From Diploptera punctata (Eukaryota; Arthropoda; Insecta; Blattodea; Blaberidae), in assembly GCA_030220185.1 (NCBI GenBank), contig JASPKZ010004559.1, positions 310,001-374,000 on the forward strand: a DNA stretch of 64,000 nucleotides, in the 5' to 3' direction. Each line of letters begins with the position of its first letter. Within the stretch, counting starts at the first letter, position 1. The notes under the pieces were generated by a model. That model was not told the DNA's origin. It did no database searches and saw only the letters and a list, made by a program, of their open reading frames with translations. Positions 53,930-63,960 of the stretch are shown here, piece after piece. The position numbers and the translations under genes were made by a program.

Positions 53930-54298
53930 CTCATGCCCCAAATGGGAGTCAATGACCAATCACGTTACAATGATTTTTTATTTACAACCAATCACAGTCG
54001 TGTTTCGCCGAGAATTTACCAACTAAAGTTTATCATAATAAAGACTATTGGGCTCATGCCCCAAATGGGAGTCAATGACCAATCACGTTACAATGATTTT
54101 TTATTTACAACCAATCACAGTCGTGTTTCGCCTAGAATTTACCAACTAAAGTTTATCATAATAAAGACTATTAAACTCATGCCCCAAATGGGAGTCAATG
54201 ACCAATCACGTTACAATGATTTTTTATTTACAACCAATCACAGTCGTGTTTCGCCTAGAATTTACCAACTAAAGTTCATCATAATAAACAAAGCACCT
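53930..54298. repeat. 3 x 123-bp tandem repeat
   Basis: Three units starting CTCATGCCCCAAATGGGAGT at 53930, 54053 and 54176, nearly identical. 123 is divisible by three, so they create a false 168-residue frame with a 41-residue repeat (LMPQMGVNDQSRYND...). The unit is the terminal part of repeat family D. Confidence 0.92.
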
Positions 54299-54905
54299 CC
54301 TTTCTAACATTCTGAATAGGTCATAGCATTATTTTGCAGTGACTGACTCACTAAGAAATACGGCTACCAGATTGTATATATAGTGCATGAATGTCAACAC
54401 ATAGCGCATGCGGGAGTTAATATAAAAACAATAGTAGCAATTGATTATACCACCAAAAAAATAAACCATTGTTTGCACTTTCTTAAATATATTTTTTTTT
54501 TCAGAGAAATATAATTGTCATATTTACATCATAGGACATCAGAAATGAATTAATATACAGTTTGATGTTTCATTTTTTCTCCATTAGAGTGCATTCTTAC
54601 AATATTGCGTTCCTTTGGCAATAAATAATATGATCTGGTTGCAGTGACGAACAAAAGAAGCAAATGAAGCGTACCAATCGTTTCTCATTTGTTTTCAAAC
54701 ATCGCCGTTTACATTAAATATATAAATATTTAAAAAATAACTATATTTAAATAATGATTTGTGAGTAAACAGCTTAATTTTATTCGTTAAATAGTCCTAA
54801 CAAATGCCACTCTTGATTTCCAAATTCTCTATATAAATTCACTCCTCACTTCGTGAGTCGTGAATTTATCGATAATTTGGAAATCACTCGTGGCATTACT
54901 TATGA
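53930..54905 (-). repeat. Hairpin repeat family D, inverted copy with expanded end
   Basis: Reverse copy of family D (54905 back to 54299). Its terminal ~123 bp are repeated three times (53930-54298). The start hairpin is intact at about 54800-54900. Confidence 0.8.
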
Positions 54906-55289
54906 ACAGTTGATTTCATATTAATGTTGCAACTCTTTCTATCTTTCGTATTTCATTTGTTTTCCCCGCCGCGCCGATTGCCTGAAGGAAGAGAATCATA
55001 CATTATACACCTACCTAGTGGCATGTCTCTCTGGATTTATGGGTAGCCCTTGAATTAACAATGCATACTATAACCCACCATTTGCTTTGCTTATTTAATA
55101 TTTTAATGAAATTGTAGAAACACGAATCTGTAAAAATTACTTAAATTTGTACAATATTACAGAACAATCATACGTATAAAATTCCTCAAGTTGATTTCCG
55201 CATAATAATGTTCGGGACATTTTTCGTACTTCCCGATGACATTGAAACCAAAATTTCATCAAGCCAAAAACTTGATGAGAAAAATCAAA
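54906..55289. other. Unassigned DNA
   Basis: No feature supported apart from a short GC-rich patch at 54965-54985. Confidence 0.4.
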
Positions 55290-55628
55290 ATCATCATCAT
55301 CAAATGCATTCATGGATTAGGTCTGTTGACCCGTTCCGATTTTAGCCGATCTCTTTCTAGTCTGCCCACATCTCGGGTGCCTTTAGGTTTGTATTTTGTT
55401 ATTTGTTTTGGATATCTATCTTCATTCATTCTGTCTATGTGTTGCTTCCATTTTTGTCTATATGTATCTATTTTATCAGTTATTGCAACTATTTCAAGTT
55501 CCTGTCTTATTTCTGTGTTCCTGATTCTGTCTTCCTTAGTGCACCCTTTAACAGATCTCAAAAATTTCATTTCTGCCGCCGTTATCCTACTTAGATCTGA
55601 AAAAATCAAAATTCGAACATATATTATT
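55290..55628 (-). pseudogene. LINE 3'-end remnant
   Basis: Minus frame: RITAAEMKFLRSVKGCTKED, IDTYRQKWKQHIDRMNEDR, YPKQITKYKPKGTRDVGR; the GRP-x-RRW box is lost (VGRLERDR). (ATG)n-type tail at the left. Confidence 0.75.
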
Positions 55629-56285
55629 GTCACAGATGACCAGGTTTTTCTTTACGTTATTTCGGCGTAAATGAACACACAGGTGTTGTTTAAAATCTTT
55701 CTTAAGATTTTATTTCTTTCTACAAATTATCAGTAAACATTTATCACAATTTTCACTCACAATTAATCTTCATTCAATGTTTATCTCAGTCACAATTCTT
55801 TCACAGTCACTGATGAATCCGTTCACCCCAATGTCTCTTACACTTAAACCCTCGCCGTCCAACACAAAACTGACTGGTGTCTTGCCTTCGCCTCATTTTA
55901 TATAGGCGCGAGCAACTTTCTAAGACTTAAGTTCGAGACGCTTCGTACCGTAGTTGTCTCTGGCCACCAATTTTTCCCGAAAGTACAGGGAGATGATTGT
56001 GGGAATGACAGCCCAGACATTTCGATGTTTGCGCGAGCCTTTTGACTCGCAATTGGCCACTCACAAATTATATTGTGACCATTGCGAGACCACCATTCTC
56101 GCCTTGCCCGCATTATGTTCTCGAAATTACTTAATGGTAATATTTACGGCTTAACTCGGTCGACCAGTAGCAAACCTTAGGATACCCAATTCATGAGGGA
56201 ACTCATTGTTCTCGCCAGATTAAAAAGAAAGCCCTCGCCTTGTTCGCTCTAAAGCGAGATTTAGGTATTTAACTTTCGAAAATCA
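55629..56285 (-). repeat. Probable solo LTR of an LTR retrotransposon
   Basis: On the minus strand the block starts TGTGATTTTCG and ends CATCTGTGACA (TG...CA). It has a TATA box (TATATAAAATG, around 55895-55905). A TCAGT initiator lies ~30 bp downstream near 55870, and AATAAAATC serves as poly-A signal near 55710. Flanks ATAG and ATAA nearly match as a 4-bp target duplication. No gag-pol or second LTR is next to it. The assignment rests on this promoter/terminator layout. Confidence 0.45.
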
Positions 56286-56633
56286 CACTATTAATAATTT
56301 ATTTCTCACACATAATTAAAAAAAAAAGAAAACACATAGTTAACTTACTTTCACACACTTCCAACTCCTTATGATACTTATAATTATCGCCTCGTTTCTT
56401 AAGACTCTCCAGTACGCATAATTTAGACACACGATCCCTTCAGCACACTTCCCTCCCCATCACATTGTGCATTACGCATATTCATTATCCTTTACAGCTT
56501 CACTTGCCAGCGCAAGGAATTCTCTTGTCATACTTCAGAGACTGGCAAAATATAACATAATTTAAAAACAAATTGAATAATTATTTAATCAATTGAGTTG
56601 GTCTTTACTTGATGAAAATCCATATTCATTAAT
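56286..56633. other. Unassigned DNA between LTR and palindrome
   Basis: No coding or repeat signal supported. Confidence 0.4.
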
Positions 56634-56692
56634 TAAATAAAAATAAAACTTAGTTTTATTTGATTTTCATATTTATTAAGATATAATTCAGT

Positions 56693-56725
56693 GACAGCTG
56701 TTTCGGTACACTGTACCTTCTTCAG
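56693..56725 (-). ncRNA. Hammerhead-like motif, F8 left arm
   Basis: Mirror copy of the motif at 56957-56989, with the same boxes on the minus strand. An RNA through the whole palindrome would contain one sense and one antisense copy. Confidence 0.35.
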
Positions 56726-56956
56726 ACATGTTAACAAATTATGAATTGTGTTATTATAGTACATATCAACTGCTGATCTAAGCAACAATACAACAATAAT
56801 TTATTTAAATTTTTAAATTTAACATATTTATTTATTTATGCGATTTGAATGAATCGCCTTTGTTAAATTTAAAAATTTAAATAAATTATTTTTGTATTGT
56901 TGCTTAGATCAGTTGATATGTACTATAATAACACAATTCATAATTTGTTAACATGT

Positions 56957-56989
56957 CTGAAGAAGGTACAGTGTACCGAAACAGCTGTC
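56957..56989 (+). ncRNA. Hammerhead-like motif, F8 right arm
   Basis: CTGAAGA, one A, a perfect 5-bp stem GGTAC/GTACC with loop AGT, GAAA, then self-complementary ACAGCTGT followed by C. This gives a GUC site before ACTG. A palindromic stem III would permit dimeric folding, as proposed for retroelement hammerheads. Stem I is weak (two adjacent pairs, then AATTC/GAATT further out) and one extra base precedes stem II, so activity is uncertain. Confidence 0.4.
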
Positions 56990-57314
56990 ACTGAATTATA
57001 TCTTAATAAATATGAAAAAAAAACTAAGTTTTATTTTTATTTAATTAATGGATCATTATTTATTTAACTAATTTATACAACTCACTGATACATCAGTATT
57101 ATTTAATCAATTAATAATTTATTTCCCTTTGTTTTTTATTAAAGAGTATTAATATTTTATGCTCCAAATTATATTATGTAACTGATAGATTGTGCATTAC
57201 TTTTCTTTATTTTTCACTCATATAGCCTATGCTGGGTAGGTACTCTCTACTAAATAACTTGCGTTGTTTGTTTATATTCTTATATCAGTATTATTTTTGT
57301 TTTATTACAACTAC

Positions 57315-57650
57315 TACACCGCTATGGCCTCGAGGTAGCGTGCTTGTCACGAAGCGGGCCCGGGTTCGATCCCGGTCGGGACAATTATCCTGGGTGAAGT
57401 TTTTTTCGGGGTTTTTCTTTACCTATAAGATAAATGTTAGGAAGCTTCGAAGCCGAAACTGTCCCCGAAAACCATCTGGTCATCATTATCATTACTATCA
57501 TATATACATTATTAGATTAAGTTTAAGATTAAGGACTCTCCTAGCGCATCATCGCCCATCGTATCATTGATGCTGCGTACCTCGCCTTCCAGGCGTCCCA
57601 ACCTCAGAAGTGGGTAACAATAAGCCAATGCCAGAAGAGATTATCAGAAA
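57315..57650 (+). repeat. SINE1, long variant
   Basis: Head (TGGCCTCGAGGTAGCG, B box GGTTCGATCCCG), body with TTTACCTATAAGATAAATG and the extended 3' part CTCTCCTAGCGCATCATCGC to CCAGGCGTCCCAACCTCAG, shared with 32461-32813. Confidence 0.8.
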
Positions 57651-58194
57651 TGTCGAAACGACAAATTTTTGGCATTAAAAAACGTATTATTTCCATTTTT
57701 ACAACATTTTCGCTCAGTAGCTACTGTTATATTATTGTGATTGTTGTAACATTTGAATGCAAGTGGTTGAATGGAGGAGAAGGTCACATGAAAAACTTAG
57801 GCTTAATATACGTAAATAAAATAAATAAATAAATATGTCCTTATAAACTCTTAAACGTTTTCCGGTTTGACTTTTCATTATTTTAAGTTCCATTTACATG
57901 CTGTATTTACAAGGATTTACGTTTTACGTTGATAAAATGAAATTTTTGGTTAAGACCAAACTGGTATGCAACCCTGAAATCTGGCGAAGACGAGTAAATT
58001 CCAACTTTCAACACAGTGTGTTATTGTTATTTGATAATCGTAAAGGAAAAGCAAATGTGTCTACATTTTCTTCAAGAGATATCGGTGTCTAAATGCCACA
58101 AGGAATAGAGTGCGAGAAGGCTAATTTTTTTAAATTAACAATGGGTTAAAGCAATAAAATCTTCTTTATTATTCAATGTTATAATGCAATTATA
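57651..58194. other. AT-rich DNA, nothing recognised
   Basis: Small frames at 57650 and 57898 (plus) have no recognisable motif. Confidence 0.4.
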
Positions 58195-58389
58195 ACTTTA
58201 GAGGATAAAGAGGCCATACAACTTAATCGTATTAATCAACTGTTGGTATATGCTGTGCTGATGATGTGATAACAGACAATAAGGAAATTATTTGAGTCAA
58301 CACACATATTCTGTCAAATGACATTTAAGAAACTAGGGCTACCAATATAGATAAACTGTGAATATATGAACATACATAGAAATCCGTTA

Positions 58390-59284
58390 GTAAAAGCTCC
58401 TTATCCGCGGTTCCCTTATTCGCGGATTACAAAATTGCGACACAGTTCCTGTATTCGCAGCTAAAAATCTCTGTATTCGCGGATCCAGTCAGTATATTAG
58501 AAGGATTAGAATCCTTTATTAACGCATCGGCAACTTTTTACTGCAGACACGTGCAAAGGCGGCTTTTGTAAATAATGATTCAAACCAAATGGACATATTA
58601 ATATCAAAGTAAAAGAAGTCTTATTGTCACTAAATCTAAAGCTCGTTGTTAAAAGCCACCGCCGCCGTAATTCATGTGCCGCTATGTCCGTTGATAAATG
58701 CCGCCCTCGCCACTATCTGTGTTTTATTGTTTCAACTTGTCATTCGTTGCAATAATTTTGATTGAATAACACGTGTCGCTTCTGCTTTGTTGTCAATTTA
58801 TAATGAAGAGTAAAAGGAAAAAAAAAATAGTTTCGAAAGGGAAAAAAGTAGTGTTGCCACTTCAAGTAAAAAATAGAAATGTTTGACCGTTTACGTATTG
58901 GCGAGTCGTTTGCATCTATATCACGCTTTTTCAATGTTAATGAACCAACTGTAGGATTCATCAAGAAATCCAAAGACAAATTAAGGAACTATATCGCTGA
59001 ATTCACAGCTAAATATCAATCTCTATTGAAATACTTTCTAAAAGCGGCAAAAAGGAAAAAAATAACCAAGTTCTTTAAGCCCTTGCCTAAGTCTGACAGT
59101 ATTATGTAATAGAAATTGTTCAGAATCTCTCATTAATTGATTTGATTTTGATTATTTTTATTTATTTCGGAATCTTGGAACATATTCCATATATACCCAT
59201 ACAAATTACCATTCCATATTCGCGGTTTCTGTATTCGCGGCATATTTGCGGAACATATCCCCTGCGAATAAGGAGCTTTTACTG
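58390..59284 (+). mobile_element. Tigger/pogo-like element, internally deleted
   Basis: Imperfect TIRs (GTAAAAGCTCCTTATCCGCG at the left, the complement of CAGTAAAAGCTCCTTATTCG at the right) with TA flanks, inserted in the LINE. From 58879 it encodes MFDRLRIGESFASISRFFNV, NEPTVGFIKKSKD and FFKPLPKSDS. This is the CENP-B-type helix-turn-helix start joined to the C-terminal tail of Tigger transposases, with the DDE domain deleted. Confidence 0.7.
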
Positions 59285-59697
59285 TATTAAAAAGGAATGG
59301 ACACTTATCAACAAATGAGGAATATTTGAAGAAGGGGGGGGGAAATTCAAATACATAAGACAATTATTACAGACAGAAAGTAAGTGCAAAAATAAACTTG
59401 GGCTCAATCCTGGAAAAACACGGCATGCTATTACGTATTACAAAGACTCTTGTCATCCTGGCTTCTCTCAAAGAATGTTAAGTTAAAGTATATACTACAT
59501 AGATGAGAAACATGGTATCTTACGTTAAAAGAGAAGAGATTTGGAATATTAAAGAAGAAAATGCTTTGGTAAATGTTTGGACGAAAAATAGGTGGACAGA
59601 TAAATGGAGAAAACTACATAAGAGTGAGATACATGATTTTTATACAAACCTGATGAAATAAGAACAATTTAAGTCTCGAAGACTGTGACGACACATA

Positions 59698-60026
59698 AAG
59701 TAAAGTAGAGTAAAGTAAAGTGATCCCATAACAGGCCTCGGGAGGCCCTTGGGGTAGTAGGAGGTTAAGGCTCCCACTTTTTCTAGACAATCGGCACTTG
59801 ATGTCAGCCGGGTTGTCAGCCGGGTTGTCAGCCCTGCGTGACGGCCGCCTTTACCCCAGAACAAGCGTCTGGTACTCATTTCCGTTAGAGGCTGGGTCGA
59901 CCCCAGGGCCATAGTGCCGCCAGAAGGTTTTGGTCAGCTTAAAAATCCTGACCCCACCGGGACTTGAACCCTCGACCTTCCGACTTGTAGCGCAGTGCCT
60001 TAACCACTACGCTACGGCGTGCCCCC
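59698..60026 (-). mobile_element. SINE2 insertion with perfect 13-bp TSD
   Basis: Complete SINE2, with its head at 60026 (minus: CACGCCGTAGCGTAGTGGTT, B box GGGTTCAAGTCCCG) and a (CTTTA)n tail at 59700-59720. It is flanked by GTGACGACACATA at 59685-59697 and 60027-60039. A clean retroposition event into the dead LINE; the body has a short internal triplication of GCCGGGTTGTCA. Confidence 0.9.
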
Positions 60027-60049
60027 GTGACGACACATATGGGGAAATT

Positions 60050-60410
60050 TTAAAATTCGTACCTGATAAAAACAGTCGTCCTCAACTATATTAATTTATG
60101 TTGTAAAAAGTCGTCACATTATTAAAATCTAGGCCTTTCAAAGAGCATGCTTAATCTTCAGGATTTCTTAAAGTACTGAAGTATTTGTATATTTTATACA
60201 GAGGGTTTTGGCCGTTGGGGCGTGTTCTCATTAAGCATGTTCGTATTTTTTGCCTCTTTCATAATTTAAATTTCATGGAGAATATTGACTTTGTGTCTGT
60301 TGTTCTCTTTGTGAATTATCGACATTGTACTATCGATGTTGTTAAATCGATGGCCGGTTTCCAAAGTGTGAATGTTAAAAGTATAGACATATTGAGAATT
60401 ATAGAGGGGC
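60050..60410 (-). repeat. Penelope-like fragment inserted in LINE
   Basis: Not part of the LINE. On the minus strand it contains TAGTTGAGGACGACTG, resembling the GTTGAGGATGACGGATCTTA tail of palindrome F7 and GTTGAGGAGACGGACC at 60850. Class inferred from this shared tail only. Confidence 0.4.
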
Positions 60411-60619
60411 ATGGCAATGTCTTCTAGGAAAAACAGAGGGAAAGCGCCCAGTAGGTAGGGTGAGAATGAGGTGGGAGAATAACAACCATGAAGTGAGGGA
60501 GATGGATTATAGGGAAATGATTGGAAAACATTAGCTCAGAATAGGAATGTCTGGGGAGCTTATGTCCGCCGCAGCCATGCACCTTCGGGTTCGATAGTGC
60601 TAGTGAGTTAGTTAATTAC

Positions 60620-60890
60620 TTACTTAGTCAATATTAATAAAATTCATGATAAAGTTCCGTTGAGGTATTATTCAAAATTAAAATATTTTGAAATTTTGAA
60701 GGCAGTTAACATCAACGACCATCCGATAAATGAAAACGCACCCAGTACGTGTAACCTCCTCTACCAGATTTTCAGTGAAGCACCAGTTTTGAATCCTGCT
60801 GATGATGGGACTAGTACCGAAAGCGCTACAGATAAATAACTAATAAAGTTGAGGAGACGGACCTTTTAGGTAAATATTTCATAACTTTAT
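60620..60890 (+). repeat. Penelope-like 3' tail with hammerhead-like core
   Basis: Non-coding stretch containing CTGATGA ... GAAA (60799-60822), followed by ATAAAGTTGAGGAGACGGAC. That tail word is shared in form with palindrome F7 and with 60050-60410. No inverted partner nearby. Confidence 0.45.
60799..60828 (+). ncRNA. Hammerhead-like motif with canonical CTGATGA
   Basis: CTGATGA, one T, stem GGGAC/GTACC (one mismatch, 2-base loop), GAAA, then self-complementary AGCGCT followed by A, a UH site. It is the only copy with the most common CTGATGA box, but its stem II is weaker than in F4 or F8. Confidence 0.33.
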
Positions 60891-61799
60891 ATTTTAATTA
60901 GACCCTCTTAATTAGTGTTTGATCATGACCGGGGTCAGAGAAGTTCTAAATCAGAAAATGAGCAATAAACTAAAAAAGCAAAGCAGAAGAAAATTCGTTT
61001 AAGAGACCTTCAAATCTATTGGAGTGTGAACTATGAAATAATAATAATTTTGAAAATAGTCATCGAGCTAGAACATCTGTCATGTCTTTACCCACAAGAT
61101 CTTACACAACTACATATAACTTTCGCGAATCATGTTGTTTGAACAAAGAGATGTTTTTTGCTGGTTAACAATCATGAAAACACATGGTGAAACTAATTTA
61201 AAGTTCTTATCACAATGTCAGTGACTGTTTGTTGAGGGGACCTTCAGGAGTACAACTAGATTGTTCAAACAAATGTTTGTAAGTCATGGAGTGCTGAACG
61301 GTAATTACATTCAGCATTGCTTTTGTTCAGTGTGTGGCAAGTCTGCCTTGTTACCATCCACAGGTTTCGAGGTTATAATAATATGAATGTGGTAAACCGG
61401 GAATTACGTTGCAAACATTAGTTTAGGAAATCGCAAGGATTAGGATTAACCCATTCGCTTCAGGGTTAAATACTAAATGCATTTCCCCAGAAACTAGATT
61501 TAACTTACCGTAAATGATATTGTCTATTATCAGGCATTCAAAACAAACAAAATATAACAGTACTTGAGATCACAATAAGGGTGAAGGTCAAAACACATTC
61601 CTGTACTATTCATAAATGTTAACAAAATATTACCCCCCCCCAAGGGTTGTACAAACTATTACAAAATATATATAACAGCAGAGTTAAGCGAGCGTACCTC
61701 GTCTTCTGAGTTGAAGGCCATTTAACTGCCAGCGAGTCTATCTCGTCTTTTGAGGCCAATAGGTTAAATCAGAATTTAAAAAAGAAGCAAGATGAGATT
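60891..61799. other. Unassigned DNA
   Basis: No exon or repeat could be supported. 61365-61460 and 61690-61760 are slightly GC-richer. Confidence 0.4.
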
Positions 61800-62294
61800 A
61801 ATACCTTTTTGTTTATTTACTACCCGGCGTGCGCTGCTACGCCCAAATAAATTAAATGTGTTAAAAAAAATTATAAATTCATATCGTAATTGTTTAAGAT
61901 ACCCCGTGTTGATTACTCGGCGTTGCCCGGGAATCAAGTTATCCCGATGTTCTTGGTCTAAATGAACTGAAAGGCAAAAATTGTTATTGAGAGTTGTCCG
62001 TAAAATAATACCCGCCTGCACTGCTACGCTTGCCCGGGAATCTAGTCGTCCCAATCTTCTTGGCATCAATGAACTGAAAGTGAAAATGGTTATTATGAGT
62101 TATCCGTAAAAGATAGACATGTGCTGTCGCGGACTTTATGTAGATTTTTTCGATATTCAATTCTGTGTACATTAATTTGGTGTATATGTTATGGTTTAGG
62201 AAGCGTAAGCCGTTTAAGCGTACAAAAAGTTCCGAAAAACACGTTTTCACTACAAAGGGTCATTTTTAAGAGTGAAGGGGTTGAGTATTATAAC
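61800..62294. repeat. Dispersed CCCGGC family, inverse copy split by hAT
   Basis: Contains CCCGGCGTGCGCTGCTACG and two units with TTGCCCGGGAATC at about 61925 and 62030. It ends with AGTGAAGGGGTTGAGTATTA, the complement of ACTCAACCCCTTCAC at 1440. The family resumes after the hAT element at 63402 (GGGAAACTCCTGAATATTTT). Confidence 0.7.
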
Positions 62295-63393
62295 TAGAGA
62301 CCAGATGTTAGGGAAAATGCCTACAGTTATTTGTATAGATATTGTAAAAGTGACTTAATATAAGTTCATACCGACGACCCTACAGTTGTTTTCCATGAAG
62401 TTTATTTTGCCTATAAATGCCTATTTCAGCTTATAATGCCTATAAATGCCTATTTGCCACATTTTCTCGAAATTAATTTAGTATCTCAATGAAATTAATT
62501 GAAATGGACAAACTTCGTGACACATATCATTGCATAAAAAATTCAAGTGTACTAATTCTGTTAGAATATTTTAGGATAAGGGTGGCAATAACCAATAACC
62601 TAATAGGCAGATGGTTTCCCCCTCAATGCACTCCCATTAGGCGAAATAAAAAGTACCGGTTATTGAATTTTTACACTCATGCACACTCCCATTAAGCGAA
62701 ATAGCCCTAAGCTATGTCCCATTGTATTATGCTCCAGCTCTAAAGCTTGGAGAAAGTTCTATAGTACAGCTTTGCTTCTTTTCAATACAAACACTGCTGA
62801 GTAACAAGGAGGATAGATGGCTCAAACTTTCTTTCTCTGTCTCACACCAGGTGCTGAAACCTTTAAGTGGCCGGCAATATTATTTTTGATTATGTTATCA
62901 CTGAATTCAGTCTGTAGTCCTCATTCACACACAGATGCTTCAAAGACCAAGTAGTGCGACAAGTGCATGTGGCTTATTTTTTTACCTATATAACAGTTGT
63001 TTTACGATGCCTAAAGAACGGACAACAGTAAAAGACAAACTGACCAATTTCGTGAAAGAATTTGATGCGGAAATATTCTCAAGTGACGGTTCAATATTGT
63101 TTTGTAAAGTGTGTAAATTTTCAATGAATTGCGCGAAGAAGTGGCATGTTTCGCAGCACGTACACACTGCAAAACATAAGTATGCTCTTTATAAAAAGGC
63201 AAAACAAGTTCCAAAATCATCTTGTATGCTATTGATAGCATATGTTTATATTCTTTACGTAAGCCTGTAAAAATTTATGCTGTAGTCCATTTTTGTAAGA
63301 GTCTATTTTTAATTTTTAGTGCCTATAATAATGATTTTAGTGCCTTTTTGCCTGCCTATTTTGAACTTTTAAGTGCCTAACATCCGGTCTCTA
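62295..63393 (+). mobile_element. Non-autonomous hAT element with 8-bp TSD
   Basis: TIRs TAGAGACCAGATGTTAGG and the complement of TAGAGACCGGATGTTAGG, with target duplication ATTATAAC at 62287-62294 and 63394-63401. 8-bp TSD and TIR form are diagnostic for hAT. It retains an N-terminal transposase piece (next entry) but no catalytic or dimerisation domain. The repeat it entered continues on both sides, so the boundaries are firm. Confidence 0.88.
63008..63270 (+). pseudogene. hAT transposase N-terminal zinc-finger fragment (CGGBP1-like)
   Basis: MPKERTTVKDKLTNFVKEF then ILFCKVCKFSMNCAKKWHVS and QHVHTAKHKYAL. A C-x2-C ... H-x4-H finger of the type at the start of hAT transposases and of CGG-binding-protein-like derivatives. 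87 residues, ending in unrelated sequence near 63230. DNA-binding part only. Without the rest it could at most bind TIRs. Confidence 0.65.
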
Positions 63394-63615
63394 ATTATAA
63401 CCTAAAACCATCTCGGGAAACTCCTGAATATTTTGCAAAAAGCCCATCATAATCGGATAAATGGTTGTAGTAATGCATAAAGGACAGACAGACGGACAGA
63501 CATATATATATTTTTTTTTTGCCATTTCTTGACCCCAATAAGATTGAGAGGTTTTACTGTCCATTTAATCTAAAGAATCTAGAGTCCAAAGTTTCAAAGA
63601 TTACTATTTTACTAA

Positions 63616-63960
63616 TCGGCCGCGGCGAGCTAGTGGTTATGCTCCTTGCCTCTAGTTCCGAGGGACGCGGGTTCAAACCCGACCGTGGTTGATGGATTTT
63701 TTGGATGGAAAAATCACAAATCTTTCGGGAGGGACTTCAAGCCATCGATCCCAAGTCTGAATATTTTCAGGTTCGTACAAGAGCCATAAGCCTGAATAAA
63801 AAGGTCTCTGTGCAAAATTTACCGACCATTTCCCATCCAGCATTACCTTAGTTATCCACTACAAGTCTCTTGGAGGTGCTAGGTCAATTATCACTCGTAG
63901 ACATCTGTAGGTAAATGAGCGTAACTAAATTAATTTGGTTAATAAGTTACAATTACAGAG
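63616..63960 (+). repeat. SINE4, tRNA-derived
   Basis: Head: GGCCGCGGCGAGCTAGTGGT (A-box region) and GGGTTCAAACCCG (B box), then the body with GGATGGAAAAATCACAAATC. The same family as 51900-52215. Confidence 0.8.

Larger units (their letters stand above)
56634..57053. repeat. Near-perfect 420-bp palindrome F8, Penelope-like
   Basis: Arms of ~190 bp (56634-56825 and 56868-57053) are almost identical inverted copies around an AT-rich ~40-bp centre. Each arm includes GGTACAGTGTACC, ACAGCTGTCACTGAATTATA and AATTCATAATTTGTTAACAT. A hammerhead-like core lies in each arm. High arm identity means either a recent insertion or ongoing arm conversion. The inverted long terminal repeat layout is typical of Penelope-like elements; no RT remains. 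Confidence 0.75.
58195..60600 (+). pseudogene. RTE/BovB-like LINE copy broken by three later insertions
   Basis: Pieces in LINE order: NRINQLLVYA (58225; the YADD box is frameshifted), KKLGLPI (58330); after the Tigger-like element, NGHLSTNEEYLKK and KFKYIRQLL (59295); then WYLTLKEKRFGILKKK (59515) and KWRKLHKSEIHDFYT (59600). After SINE2 and a Penelope-like piece come GHGNVF and the GRVRMRW-like region (60415-60600), ending with the family's TTAGTTAATTACTTACTT tail. Multiple stops; clearly dead. Confidence 0.75.

Noticed and set aside
53801..54307. 168-residue plus-strand frame with a three-fold 41-residue repeat, looking like a repeat protein
   Set aside because: The repeat is the non-coding end of family D triplicated in units of 123 bp. 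Other D copies do not keep this frame open.
55954..56154. 66-residue plus frame and 71-residue minus frame over 55898-56113
   Set aside because: Both overlap the probable LTR promoter region and show no domain.
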